NCBI GenBank assembly: GCA_029256725.1
Contig: JAQSXJ010000031.1
Span: forward strand, 22,316 to 86,315
DNA from: Anaerocolumna sp.
Lineage (GTDB): Bacteria; Bacillota; Clostridia; Lachnospirales; Lachnospiraceae
Reading direction: 5' to 3'
Length of the DNA stretch: 64,000 nucleotides
The notes below the pieces were generated by a model, which was not told where the DNA came from, made no database searches, and saw only the letters and a list, made by a program, of their open reading frames with translations. The position numbers and the translations under genes were made by a program. Position 1 is the stretch's first letter. Each line of letters begins with the position of its first letter. Positions 18,405-27,276 of the stretch are shown here, piece after piece.

Positions 18405-19004
18405 TTACTCCTGCTTCTCTTCCTGCTTTTTTATTATCATATGCAGCCACTCGTCAAGATTTGCTTCTCCCAGGCTTTCTGTACTCTTCCATATTTCAAG
18501 AAGATCCAGTTCAGAGTAACCTGCCAAGAAATCCTTCATAGCTTTTGTCTTAAAATTCTGAAAATATCTCCCGTTAAGATAACCTGTAAAATCACCATGA
18601 CCAAAAGACATATATAGTATTCCGCCGGGTTTTAATGCCTTGATGACTTTCTCAAATACCCCTTTTAATTCCTCCGGGGAGATATGTATCAGTGCTGCAC
18701 TGGCCCATATCCCATCAAATACTTCATCAAAATCCAGCTCGTCAAACTGCATACAGAGCACATCCTGTCCAATATGGATAGAGGCAAGCTCACAAAGCTC
18801 TTCTGCTCCGTCAATGGCTGTTACATCATATCCTCTTTCGATAAACTCCAGGCTGTCCCTTCCGGAACCGCAGCCAAGATCTAACACTGCAGCACCTTCT
18901 TGAATGGCTGACATGAATTTCTCTCTGTTTTCTTCCGTATTGATATCTACTGTGTTCTCAAAATAAAGACTTGCATTCTTATTATAATAATCTATCGAGT
19001 CCAA
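18405..19004 (-). CDS. Class I SAM-dependent methyltransferase
   Basis: A 199-residue cytosolic methyltransferase with motif I VLDLGCGSGRDSLEF (about residues 40-54), the acidic post-I strand AIDGAEE, and the LKPGGILYMSFG motif (post-III). It starts with TTG at 19004, preceded by GGAAGG at a proper distance; no ATG is available. The short SYLK-like C-terminal end (LDEWLHMIIKKQEE) is typical of small-molecule methyltransferases, but the substrate cannot be told. It lies immediately upstream of the CPBP protease gene. Confidence 0.85.
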   Translation of the reverse strand: MDSIDYYNKNASLYFENTVDINTEENREKFMSAIQEGAAVLDLGCGSGRDSLEFIERGYDVTAIDGAEELCELASIHIGQDVLCMQFDELDFDEVFDGIWASAALIHISPEELKGVFEKVIKALKPGGILYMSFGHGDFTGYLNGRYFQNFKTKAMKDFLAGYSELDLLEIWKSTESLGEANLDEWLHMIIKKQEEKQE

Positions 19005-19063
19005 AAAGCCCTTCCTTTCAAAAATAACCCCTTCGCAGAGTATACTGCGATATTGTTTTCTTA

Positions 19064-19441
19064 TTATAGATACGCCACTGCTTCCACTTCTATGAGGACA
19101 TCCTTAGGAAGTCTTGCAACTTCAACACAGGAACGTGCTGGATAATTCTCAGTAAAAAAGGAGGCGTATACTTCGTTTATCAGAGGAAAATCTTCCATGT
19201 TTTTTATAAATACTGTTGTTTTTACTACTTTCGTAAGATCTGAACCGCTGTCCTTTAACAATGCGGAAAGACTGTTTAATACTCTTTCTGCCTGTTTCTT
19301 TATATCCCCTTCCACAATGGTGCCGTCTTCAGGATTAATGGGAATTACACCAGAGGTATAAACCATGTTGTTAATGATAACAGCCTGTGAATAAGGGCCG
19401 ATTGCTGCAGGTGCATTTGTTGTACTTACTATTTTCTTCAT
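19064..19441 (-). CDS. ridA: RidA-family enamine/imine deaminase
   Basis: A 125-residue YjgF/RidA protein that hydrolyses reactive 2-aminoacrylate-type imines released by PLP enzymes such as threonine dehydratase. Conserved features are the AIGPYSQAV N-terminal motif, the TSGVIPI strand and the substrate-binding arginine in PARSCVEVARLP with the following IEVEAVAYL. The length is exactly that of the family. GAGGTT precedes the ATG. It appears monocistronic. Confidence 0.94.
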   Translation of the reverse strand: MKKIVSTTNAPAAIGPYSQAVIINNMVYTSGVIPINPEDGTIVEGDIKKQAERVLNSLSALLKDSGSDLTKVVKTTVFIKNMEDFPLINEVYASFFTENYPARSCVEVARLPKDVLIEVEAVAYL

Positions 19442-19705
19442 TTATATAACCTCCGTTTATTCATATTAAGAACCATTATATACTATACAGAAAGGATTTT
19501 CACTATTTTTTATAAAAAATGCACCATTTATTCATTTTTATGCGGACAACCAGGGAAACATGAAAGAACTTCTATCTTAATTCTATTACTTATGGTACAA
19601 TTAGGCATATGGGCAATACATTACTGATTTAATTGTGCAATGAGTTTTTACACACAATGCACTAGGTTATCTGATTGGTTAGGATATTCAGAAAAGAGGT
19701 ATTAT

Positions 19706-20410
19706 ATGTACAGTTTTAACAGCAGAATACGCTACAGCGAAGTCTGCAGCAATAAGGAACTGGATTTTTTCTCAATCATTAATTATTTTCAAGACTGCAG
19801 TCTCTTTCATTCAGAAGCAGTGGGACTGGGTTTTGATGATCTGGAGCAAAAACACCGTATCTGGTTAATGAATGCCTGGCAGATTCAAGTCGCTCGTTTT
19901 CCGGTATTCGGTGAAGAAATAAAGGTATCTACCTGGGCATATGATTTTAATGCCATGTATGGTTACCGAAATTTTCTCATAGAAGATAATCAGGGTAAAG
20001 TCTGCGCTTATGCTAATTCTATCTGGGTATATATGGACACAAAAAATAGCCGTCCTATCAAGATCGAAGAAGAGGTTGCCAAAGCATACAAGCCGGAAGC
20101 GCCATACCCCATGGATTATGCACCCCGAAAGATTTCTCTTCCTGACAACTTAATTGAAGGTGCGCCTTTTCCTGTTCTCAAAAGAAATCTTGACACAAAT
20201 AATCATGTAAATAATGGTGAATATATCCGTATGTCAGAAGAATTTATCCCTGAGAATTTTAAACCTGCCGGTATACGGGCAGAATATAGAAAATCAGCTG
20301 TAATGGGCGATGTAATAATCCCCCTGATACATCAGAATGAAAATACTCTGACGATTGTACTTGCCGATGCAGCTAAAAAACCTTATACAATTATTGAATA
20401 CACCATATAA
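19706..20410 (+). CDS. Acyl-ACP thioesterase (FatA/FatB type)
   Basis: Predicted to hydrolyse fatty acyl-ACP to free fatty acid, with two tandem hot-dog folds. The second half carries the conserved NNHVNNGEYIRM segment with catalytic His/Asn residues, and the first half has NYFQDCSLFHSEAVG and RIWLMNAWQIQVARFP typical of clostridial thioesterases. I start at ATG 19706, with AGAGGT 5 bases upstream, giving 234 residues; the longer upstream frame has no ribosome site. The downstream S1-domain gene starts 16 bases after its stop. Confidence 0.9.
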   Translation: MYSFNSRIRYSEVCSNKELDFFSIINYFQDCSLFHSEAVGLGFDDLEQKHRIWLMNAWQIQVARFPVFGEEIKVSTWAYDFNAMYGYRNFLIEDNQGKVCAYANSIWVYMDTKNSRPIKIEEEVAKAYKPEAPYPMDYAPRKISLPDNLIEGAPFPVLKRNLDTNNHVNNGEYIRMSEEFIPENFKPAGIRAEYRKSAVMGDVIIPLIHQNENTLTIVLADAAKKPYTIIEYTI

Positions 20411-20426
20411 CCATATAGGAGGTCTT

Positions 20427-21383
20427 ATGATAAAATTAGGTGAAATACAGGAATTAGAAATGATTAAAAGTACCGATTTCGGTGTCTATCTAAAGGAGCC
20501 GGGTACCACTACGGACGAGCGTATCCTGCTGCCCAAAGCTCAGGTTCCAAAAACTTTAAAAACAGGTGACACGATATCCGTATTTATTTACAAGGATTCT
20601 GATGACAGACCAATAGCAACTACCCTTACCCCGAAACTTACCTTAAGCGGTATTGAAAATAGTCAGCCAGCAAGAACCCCTTCCGATGAGAGCGATATTG
20701 ACCAGACTGCGCAAGACAGTGTTGATCAGAGCAGCGTTACTCAGAGCAATGTTGTTCAAACCAAAGTTGCTCTTCTGCAGGTGAAAGAAGTCACTACCAT
20801 TGGTGCCTTTTTAGATTGGGGTTTGGCAAAAGATCTGCTTCTTCCCTTTAAGGAGCAGACTGAACGAGTTCACACCGGTGAACAAGTACTGGTTGCCTTA
20901 TATATTGATAAAAGCAGCCGCCTCTGTGCCACAATGAAGGTGTATGAGTATTTAAGGCTGGATTCTCCTTATAAGAAAGGAGATAAGGTTCTTGGAACCG
21001 TCTATGAAATAAGTAGTAACTTCGGTGCTTTTGTAGCTGTTGATAATATCTACAGCGGATTAATTCCACAGAAAGAATTAAAGCGTCCTCTGAAACCAGG
21101 TGATAGTGTAGAGGCAAGAGTTACATCTGTTAAAGAAGACGGCAAACTTGATTTAAGCCTTCAAGAAGCTATTCCTGTTCAAATCGATTCTGATGCGGAA
21201 ATCATATACAAGCTGCTAAAAGAAGCCGGCGGTTCTTTGCCTTATCATGACAAAACCGATCCCTTTATTATCTCCGAAAAATTCGGCTTAAGTAAAAATG
21301 CTTTTAAACGCGCTATCGGAAGACTTATGAAAGAACAGAAAATCAGAATAACCTCTGATGGAATTGAGGATCTGGAAAAGTAA
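20427..21383 (+). CDS. S1 RNA-binding domain protein, CvfB/YitL-like
   Basis: A 318-residue cytosolic protein. It contains tandem S1/OB-type domains (about 1-65, 105-170 and 175-250; DSPYKKGDKVLGTVYEI and FGAFVAVDNIYSGLIPQKEL mark the clearest one) and a C-terminal winged-helix segment (FGLSKNAFKRAIGRLMKEQKI). This is the CvfB arrangement, whose relatives bind RNA and affect virulence gene expression in staphylococci. An acidic Gln/Ser-rich linker (about 75-110) separates the first OB fold. AGGAGG lies 4 bases before the ATG. Probably co-transcribed with the thioesterase gene. Confidence 0.88.
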   Translation: MIKLGEIQELEMIKSTDFGVYLKEPGTTTDERILLPKAQVPKTLKTGDTISVFIYKDSDDRPIATTLTPKLTLSGIENSQPARTPSDESDIDQTAQDSVDQSSVTQSNVVQTKVALLQVKEVTTIGAFLDWGLAKDLLLPFKEQTERVHTGEQVLVALYIDKSSRLCATMKVYEYLRLDSPYKKGDKVLGTVYEISSNFGAFVAVDNIYSGLIPQKELKRPLKPGDSVEARVTSVKEDGKLDLSLQEAIPVQIDSDAEIIYKLLKEAGGSLPYHDKTDPFIISEKFGLSKNAFKRAIGRLMKEQKIRITSDGIEDLEK

Positions 21384-21410
21384 AGTGACGATAGCCCAAA
21401 GATAGATAGC

Positions 21411-21487
21411 AAAAAGTTCCGATTGCCCGTTCACTGTTAAAGGATAACTCCCCTAAGCTGTATACGAGGTATCGGAACTTTTTATTT
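21411..21487 (+). terminator. Bidirectional terminator-like hairpin
   Basis: A 13-bp perfect inverted repeat, AAAAAGTTCCGAT at 21411-21423 with its complement at 21471-21483. T-rich tracts lie at both ends, so it can serve the cvfB-like gene (plus) and the yvyF remnant (minus). The loop of about 47 nt is long. Confidence 0.7.
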
Positions 21488-21508
21488 TAGAGTCTATAAG
21501 CTCTTTAT

Positions 21509-21836
21509 TTATTTTCCTCCTCTTTGAAGGAAATGCATTTTTTTCTCGTTTTCTTTAAATTCTCTCTTCTTTTCATCAGGAATATCTTCATACAGACTAC
21601 CGAAATGACTGGACAGCTTATCTTTGCAATTCTTACAAAAACGTCCTGTTCTTATGGAAGCACCACACATCTCACATTCCAGTGCTACCATTGAGTCTTC
21701 AGTAAATATTATCATAAATATATTTTTTTACCAGATCGAATTTGTCATCAAGAGCTTTAACACAGGAGGGGCATAAAGGCGGACCTCCTATATAGTTATA
21801 TAACTTACCGCAACTTTTACAATTTCTAACATCCAT
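21509..21836 (-). pseudogene. yvyF: YvyF/TIGR03826-like flagellar-region protein, internally deleted
   Basis: From ATG 21836 the reading frame encodes a zinc-ribbon start (NCKSCGKLYNYIGGPPLCPSC) and continues to KKYIYDN, then stops at a TGA near 21702. The C-terminal zinc-finger half (FTEDSMVALECEMCGAS ... GRFCKNCK) continues in another frame to 21509. The middle helix-turn-helix part that family members carry is missing; a loss of about 80 bases would explain both the gap and the frame change. The gene follows comF, as in Bacillus (comFC-yvyF-flgM). The C-terminal piece alone could be translated from an internal ATG at 21715. Confidence 0.65.
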
Positions 21837-21847
21837 TGCAATCCTCC

Positions 21848-22570
21848 TTAGTAACCTTTTCCAATACAAACTGTGACAAAGTAAACCTCATTTATACCAT
21901 TATTTTTAAGTATTCTGGCACAAGCTTCCATTGTACTGCCTGTAGTATAGATATCGTCTACTAAAAGTACTTTGTTTAGCTTTTTACGAAAACTGCTTCT
22001 TTCTGTATGAGAAAAGTCAAATGCTTCCGCCAAATTGCGCATACGTTCCTTATCATTGAGTTGCTTCTGGGGAAGTGTATCCTTCTTTCTTACAAGCAGC
22101 TCAGATAACACCGGTATCTCTAGTTTATCCCCTATGCTTCTGGCTAATACATCTGCCTGATTATATCCTCTTTCCATTAACTTCTTTTTATGAATGGGGA
22201 CTGGAACCAAGGCATCTGGCGAGATATCCATAATCTCTTCCTTACAGGCTTTTAACAGTTCTTCGGTATAAAATTCAGCGTACTCTCTTCTTCCATGATT
22301 CTTAAAATCAGCCATAGATTTCTTCATTTCTTTATTGTATAACCATAGAGCTATACCTCTGGTAAAATCTCTGCTTTTCTTTTCACAATCATAACAGTAT
22401 TCTTTATTATCTTGTTCCAATGGTTTGCCACAGCGCTTACATTTTGGTTCCTCTATAAAAATAAGCTTTTTACGGCATTCTATACAAGATAGTTCACCCC
22501 GTATATCTACGATTTCAGAACATACGGGGCATCTACGCGGATAAAGGATATCCAGCAACGAGTTAAACAT
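21848..22570 (-). CDS. comF: ComF-family phosphoribosyltransferase-like competence protein
   Basis: A 240-residue ComFC/GntX-type protein. The N-terminal double zinc ribbon has CPVC...CIEC and CKRCGKPL...CYDC pairs (residues 14-60). It is followed by a PRTase domain with the PRPP-binding motif VLLVDDIYTTGST (about 203-215). Relatives act in DNA uptake and processing of transforming DNA. AAGGAG precedes the ATG. It follows the nucleotidyltransferase gene by 9 bases and precedes the broken yvyF. No comFA is seen here; recD2 lies two genes upstream. Confidence 0.92.
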   Translation of the reverse strand: MFNSLLDILYPRRCPVCSEIVDIRGELSCIECRKKLIFIEEPKCKRCGKPLEQDNKEYCYDCEKKSRDFTRGIALWLYNKEMKKSMADFKNHGRREYAEFYTEELLKACKEEIMDISPDALVPVPIHKKKLMERGYNQADVLARSIGDKLEIPVLSELLVRKKDTLPQKQLNDKERMRNLAEAFDFSHTERSSFRKKLNKVLLVDDIYTTGSTMEACARILKNNGINEVYFVTVCIGKGY

Positions 22571-22579
22571 ACAGGCTCC

Positions 22580-23482
22580 TTAGAACAGCTTTGCAGGATA
22601 TAACCCTTTATTTACAAGTTCTTTAATTGATTCCATTACAATAGGCTTATCTTCTTTGTAAGTAACTCCAAACCATTTATCATTGGTTGAAAGGACTTTA
22701 ACAGAAGCCTTGCTTTTCTTAATCAGGTTGCCCACTTCCTCCGGAAGTAAGTATTCCGACTTTAACTCCTGACCGTTCTCTTTTAAGAACTCCACGAAAC
22801 CTTCCTCCAAATCTGCTAACAAACCTGGCTGAAATCCCCACATATTCATAGATACAGGGGTACTTATTTCAAGCTCTGTCTCTACACCATCTTCAATAGA
22901 TACTGCGTTAGTTCCCTTTTTCTCAATGGCTTTGGTTTCTTTGATATCAATCAGATTACCCTCTGCATTAACCTGACATACTCCTCTTGTTACAGTACCA
23001 TTCTCACTTAAGGTATTGCCAAGGATAAATCCTGCCATACAGTAATCGCCTTCGTTCTCACTTGTCTCTACCAGATAATCATGTACCTTAACAAAGGCCT
23101 CGCTACCATAATAATCATCTGCGTTGATTACTACAAAAGGTTCTTTTATAAGTCCTCTACAGCTTAATACTGCTTGTCCGGTTCCCCAAGGCTTTGTTCT
23201 GCCTTCCGGTACTGAAAATCCCTCAGGCAAATTCGTCAGTTCCTGAAAAGCATACTCCACTTCTACCTTTTCTGCTATACGATTACCTATTACTTCCTTG
23301 AAATCCTTCTCGAGGTCTTTTCTTATTATAAAGATCACCTTATTAAATCCTGCTTTTATAGCATCATATATGGAATAATCCATAATGATCTCGCCGCTTA
23401 CTCCTACGGGCTCTAACTGCTTAATACCGCCAAATCTGCTGCCAAGACCTGCTGCCATAATAACCAATGCTGTTTTTTTCAT
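22580..23482 (-). CDS. Sugar-phosphate nucleotidyltransferase
   Basis: A 300-residue NTP-transferase-fold protein that joins a nucleoside triphosphate to a sugar phosphate. The N-terminal signature ALVIMAAGLGSRFGGIKQLEPVG (G-X-G-X-R plus catalytic Lys) and the metal-binding INADDYYG motif (about residue 108-115) are intact. The WGTGQAVL motif recognises the base. The sugar is unclear; UDP-glucose-pyrophosphorylase-like and phosphocholine cytidylyltransferase-like relatives are both possible. It lies 9 bases before comF, probably in one transcript. Confidence 0.85.
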   Translation of the reverse strand: MKKTALVIMAAGLGSRFGGIKQLEPVGVSGEIIMDYSIYDAIKAGFNKVIFIIRKDLEKDFKEVIGNRIAEKVEVEYAFQELTNLPEGFSVPEGRTKPWGTGQAVLSCRGLIKEPFVVINADDYYGSEAFVKVHDYLVETSENEGDYCMAGFILGNTLSENGTVTRGVCQVNAEGNLIDIKETKAIEKKGTNAVSIEDGVETELEISTPVSMNMWGFQPGLLADLEEGFVEFLKENGQELKSEYLLPEEVGNLIKKSKASVKVLSTNDKWFGVTYKEDKPIVMESIKELVNKGLYPAKLF

Positions 23483-23620
23483 AGTTCCTCCATTTCTGCC
23501 TTCACCCTTATATACATTAAAGACTTATTGTGATTAAATTATACCTTATACTCGGTAAATACGCACTATATATTTTATAAATTACTATATATTTCCTATT
23601 TTTGAAGATTCCAGTTGACT

Positions 23621-25840
23621 TTATTTTTCTAGTTCATTGATGCGGTTTGCAAGGCCTGAATACCTTCTCTGCTCACTTTCATTATCAATCATGAACTGGA
23701 TGGTATCCGAATTGCCAACGATGGTAACACAATTTTTTGCTCTTGTTACGGCAGTATAGAGTATATTACGGTTTAGAAGCATCCTGGGTCCGGTTAACAA
23801 CGGAAGCACAACGGCCGGATACTCGCTTCCCTGCGATTTATGAATGGTAATTGCATAAGCAAGCTCTAATTCTTCCAACTGACTGTAAGGATACTCTACC
23901 AGTCTGCCTTCGTCAAATTCTACGGTTAGCTGTTCCGCAAAATGATTGATTTCACGGATGATGCCTGTATCGCCATTATATATTCCGGTGCCGCTTTCAT
24001 TGGTAATACCGTATTTACTCTTACTCTCCCATGTTAGCTGATAATTATTCTTAATCTGCATTACCTTATCACCTTCGCGAAAGATTGTATTATGGAATTC
24101 CTTTTCTTTCTTATCGGCAGATGGCGGATTCAAATACTGTTGAAGCACCCCATTTAATTTCTCTACACCCAGCTCACCTTTACGCATAGGCGTTAACACC
24201 TGAATGTCATAAGGAGAAGCATTTACATACTTTGGCATCTTATCTCTTACCAAGGCAATCGTCACTCCTACCACATCATTGACTTCCGCTCTTTTTAATA
24301 AAAAGAAGTCCTTAGATTTATTGTTAAGTTCAATCCGTTCTCCGTCATTTATCTTATGGGCATTAACGATAATATCGCTTTCTTTTGCCTGACGGAAAAT
24401 CTTAGTCAACTTAACAACATTGAATACATGAGAATTAATAATATCCTTAAGGACGTTTCCGGGTCCCACGGAAGGCAGCTGGTTAACATCGCCAACAAGA
24501 ATCATTCTGGTTCCCACTGTTATGGCACGAAGCAGGGAATGCATCAGGCTTATATCAACCATGGACATTTCATCAATTATAATAACATCTGTTTCCAAGG
24601 GATTTCCTTCATTTCGTTCAAATACCAGCTTGTTCTCCATGTCACCGGACATTTTAGAGATTTCCAGGAGTCTATGAATCGTCTTGGCTTCGTAACCTGT
24701 TGTTTCTGTCATACGCTTAGCCGCTCTGCCTGTAGGTGCAGCTAATAGTAAATCCATTCCTTCTGCTTCAAAGAATCGGATAATTGCGTTAATGGTAGTT
24801 GTTTTACCTGTACCCGGTCCTCCTGTTACAACCAGGATTCCGTTTCTTGCCGCTTCCATTACTGCTGTTCGCTGCAAGTCATCCAACTCTATCTGAAATT
24901 GCTTTTCCACTGTTTTTAAGCGGCGCTCAATCTCAAGAAGGGGCAAGTCATATTTTATATTAAGATCACTTAGCATTTTGGCAGTGTTCAGTTCCAGATA
25001 ATATAGGCTTGCTCCATATATAAGCTTCTGTTCGCCTTCTGTCTTGATAATAATCTTTCTCTCCATAGAAAGATTACTTATCTGATCCTCAAATCCCTTA
25101 GGTGAGATGCCAAGAAGCTCGCAGACTTTTCGGTATAGCATCTCCTCCGGCAAATAAACATGGCCATTTGTGCTTCCCTGTAGTAATACATATAAAATGG
25201 ATGCCTTGATACGATAATCCGATTCCGTTCCGATACCCACTCTTGCAGCTATTTCATCTGCCAGCTTAAAGCCTACTCCAATAATATCTTCAGCCAGACG
25301 ATATGGATTCTCCTTAATCACCTGATACAGCCGCATTCCATATTCTTTATATATTTTAACAGCCAGAGCCGTGGTAATCCCGTACTGTTGAAGGAATATC
25401 ATGGCTCCTCTCATGTCTCTTTTGTCATTAAATTGAGCAGCAATCTCTCTTGCCATATGGTCACTGATACCTTTTACTTCTGCCAGTCGCTCAGGCTCCT
25501 CTTCCATAATACGAAAAGTATCTGCTTTAAATCTTCTTACTATTCGTGCCGCCAAAGCACTTCCTACTCCTTTAATGGCACCTGAGCCCAGATATTTCTC
25601 CATAGAGTCCAGGTCCTCCGGCTCTTTGAATTCATAGGTCTCTACTAAAAATTGTTCTCCGTATAGCTGATGCGCAGTGTATTTACCAGAGCATCTTATA
25701 AATTCTCCTTCATTAATAAAGGTAAAAGTTCCTACACAGGTTATTTCTTCTTTTTCTTTTGTAAGGGTTAATACTGTATATCCATTTTCAGCATTGCGGA
25801 ATACAATCCGATCTACATACCCTTCTAATTCTTCAGCCAA
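23621..25840 (-). CDS. recD2: RecD2-type ATP-dependent DNA helicase
   Basis: A 5'-3' superfamily 1B DNA helicase of 739 residues from organisms with RecD but without RecBC partners. It has an N-terminal OB-like domain, helix-hairpin-helix repeats (about 90-215, GIGVGFKLADEIAARVG), Walker A GGPGTGKTTT (near 347), Walker B VIIDEMSMVD, the GDVNQLPSVGPG motif III, and UvrD-type motifs ELAYAITIHKSQGSEYP and YTAVTRAKNCV. It starts at TTG 25840, with AGGTGAG just upstream. It acts in DNA repair and replication fork processing. Confidence 0.95.
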   Translation of the reverse strand: MAEELEGYVDRIVFRNAENGYTVLTLTKEKEEITCVGTFTFINEGEFIRCSGKYTAHQLYGEQFLVETYEFKEPEDLDSMEKYLGSGAIKGVGSALAARIVRRFKADTFRIMEEEPERLAEVKGISDHMAREIAAQFNDKRDMRGAMIFLQQYGITTALAVKIYKEYGMRLYQVIKENPYRLAEDIIGVGFKLADEIAARVGIGTESDYRIKASILYVLLQGSTNGHVYLPEEMLYRKVCELLGISPKGFEDQISNLSMERKIIIKTEGEQKLIYGASLYYLELNTAKMLSDLNIKYDLPLLEIERRLKTVEKQFQIELDDLQRTAVMEAARNGILVVTGGPGTGKTTTINAIIRFFEAEGMDLLLAAPTGRAAKRMTETTGYEAKTIHRLLEISKMSGDMENKLVFERNEGNPLETDVIIIDEMSMVDISLMHSLLRAITVGTRMILVGDVNQLPSVGPGNVLKDIINSHVFNVVKLTKIFRQAKESDIIVNAHKINDGERIELNNKSKDFFLLKRAEVNDVVGVTIALVRDKMPKYVNASPYDIQVLTPMRKGELGVEKLNGVLQQYLNPPSADKKEKEFHNTIFREGDKVMQIKNNYQLTWESKSKYGITNESGTGIYNGDTGIIREINHFAEQLTVEFDEGRLVEYPYSQLEELELAYAITIHKSQGSEYPAVVLPLLTGPRMLLNRNILYTAVTRAKNCVTIVGNSDTIQFMIDNESEQRRYSGLANRINELEK

Positions 25841-26092
25841 TAATATCTCACCTGCCTTTAGACTGCAACTATTTATAAGACTTATAATTATAATCTATCA
25901 CTCATTTATACCCCATCTGTTTGCAGATGTGGCACTGCCACGGATCAGGGTAAGAATTTTGCTTATTTATTATTCACACTGGCCGCTTATTTGACTTTAT
26001 AAATTACGCCTAGAAAACAACTATACCCCATTTCATAATAGAAATGCAATACAGAAATTCTCTAGGCGCAAGAAAAAATCATAATTATTTAA
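25841..26092. other. Gap between the rod gene cluster and recD2
   Basis: About 250 bases. It contains short stems CATCTGTTTGCAGATG and TGGCACTGCCA (25913-25938) and a 9-bp inverted repeat CGCCTAGAA/TTCTAGGCG-like (about 26007-26069). The latter has no T tract on the correct side, so no terminator for the rod genes is certain. Confidence 0.45.
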
Positions 26093-26428
26093 TTATACAT
26101 TACGTTTCATGGATTCATACAGCATCTGGGCAATTCCCATGCCACCAGTCTCCACAACGTCATCTGCGTATTTTTCATATAGCATATCACCAAAGTAGGA
26201 AACATATTCCCCTTGGTCTTCTTCTGACCCAACGCTTTTCTTCATTTCCTTAAACATCTGTTCAACCAGATAGGATTCGAAATCTTTACATACTGACATT
26301 AACTCGTCGTCAGTAGCGGTGCTAAGATCCTGGTTCAGCGTTTCCTGTAATTTAGTAGTACTTTGCTTTGCCTGTGTCTGAGCAAGGGCTGATTCTACTG
26401 AGTAATTATTACCAATTCCTATACTCAT
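26093..26428 (-). CDS. Flagellar rod-binding protein (FlgJ N-domain-like)
   Basis: A 111-residue protein with the rod-binding domain of FlgJ but no muramidase domain. Signature: CKDFESYLVEQMFKEMKKS and GDMLYEKYADDVVETGGMGIAQMLYESMKR. It helps assemble the flagellar rod in the cell wall. It starts 12 bases after the flgG stop, with AGGAGG upstream of the ATG, and ends the flgF-flgG-flgJ' cluster. Single-domain forms are usual in Clostridia, where a separate hydrolase opens the wall. Confidence 0.88.
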   Translation of the reverse strand: MSIGIGNNYSVESALAQTQAKQSTTKLQETLNQDLSTATDDELMSVCKDFESYLVEQMFKEMKKSVGSEEDQGEYVSYFGDMLYEKYADDVVETGGMGIAQMLYESMKRNV

Positions 26429-26439
26429 CTGTAGCCTCC

Positions 26440-27255
26440 TTATCTGCGAAGACTATTCGCTTGCTGAAGCATTTCATCTGCTGCATTGATGGCTTTGGAG
26501 TTCATCTCATAAGCTCTTTGGGCTACAATAAGATCTACCATCTCATTGGCTGCCTGTACATTAGAATTCTCCAAATATCCTCTTTTAACAGTGCTCTTCT
26601 TTAAAGTTGCATCCTGACCTTCAACTCTGGCTGTTCCAGAAGCTGCTGTTTCTAACATTATACTGTTGGAAGTCTTCTCAAGGCCAGCCGGATTATTAAA
26701 CTGAGCAAGTCCAATCTGTTTACCTGTTGTTACCAGATTGCCTGATGCATCAGGATACAGGAAGTTTCCATATTCATCAACCTCAAGTAAAGAAGCATCT
26801 ATTGTACTATCAAATACCAGAGGCTGTCCTGCAGTATCAAGTACAGGATATCCTTCTGTCGTAGCAAGGGTTATTCCATCACTTCCTACAGAGAGACCAA
26901 ATGTACCGCTTCTGGTGTATCCAATACCTCCATCAGCTGTCTGTACCATAAAGAAACCATTACCCTGTATAGCAAAGTCATAATCTCCTTCAGTCTGCTT
27001 TAAAGATCCCTGGGTATACTGGGAGACGATAGCGGAATTTTTTACTCCAAGACCTGTCTGTGCTCCCACAGGCTTTGCTTCGCCTGTACTGTCTGTTGAT
27101 TTATTCTGAATTGTCTGATATAACAAAGATTTAAATTGAGCAGTTTCCTTCTTAAATCCTGTTGTATTGATATTCGCCAGATTGTTTGAAATCGTATCAA
27201 CATTTGTCTGTTGAGATATCATACCGGAAGCTGCTGTCCACAGTGAACGCATCAT
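26440..27255 (-). CDS. flgG: Flagellar basal-body rod protein FlgG
   Basis: Distal rod protein of 271 residues. The N-terminal flagellar rod motif MRSLWTAASGMISQQTNVDTISNNLANINTTGFKK and the C-terminal motif NVQAANEMVDLIVAQRAYEMNSKAINAADEMLQQ mark the axial family; residues between form the variable D1 domain, including the GNGFFMVQT strand. AAAGGA lies 9 bases upstream of the first of two ATG codons. It is paired with flgF, as in the Bacillus mbl-flhO-flhP order. Confidence 0.94.
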   Translation of the reverse strand: MMRSLWTAASGMISQQTNVDTISNNLANINTTGFKKETAQFKSLLYQTIQNKSTDSTGEAKPVGAQTGLGVKNSAIVSQYTQGSLKQTEGDYDFAIQGNGFFMVQTADGGIGYTRSGTFGLSVGSDGITLATTEGYPVLDTAGQPLVFDSTIDASLLEVDEYGNFLYPDASGNLVTTGKQIGLAQFNNPAGLEKTSNSIMLETAASGTARVEGQDATLKKSTVKRGYLENSNVQAANEMVDLIVAQRAYEMNSKAINAADEMLQQANSLRR

Positions 27256-27276
27256 AGAGTTTTATCCTTTCTCGTA

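Noticed and set aside
21509..21715. A separate small zinc-finger protein
   Set aside because: It matches only the C-terminal part of a YvyF-like protein whose N-terminal part lies directly upstream in another frame; treated as one broken gene.
26007..26069. Terminator for the flagellar rod genes
   Set aside because: Arms pair, but no T tract follows on the minus strand.
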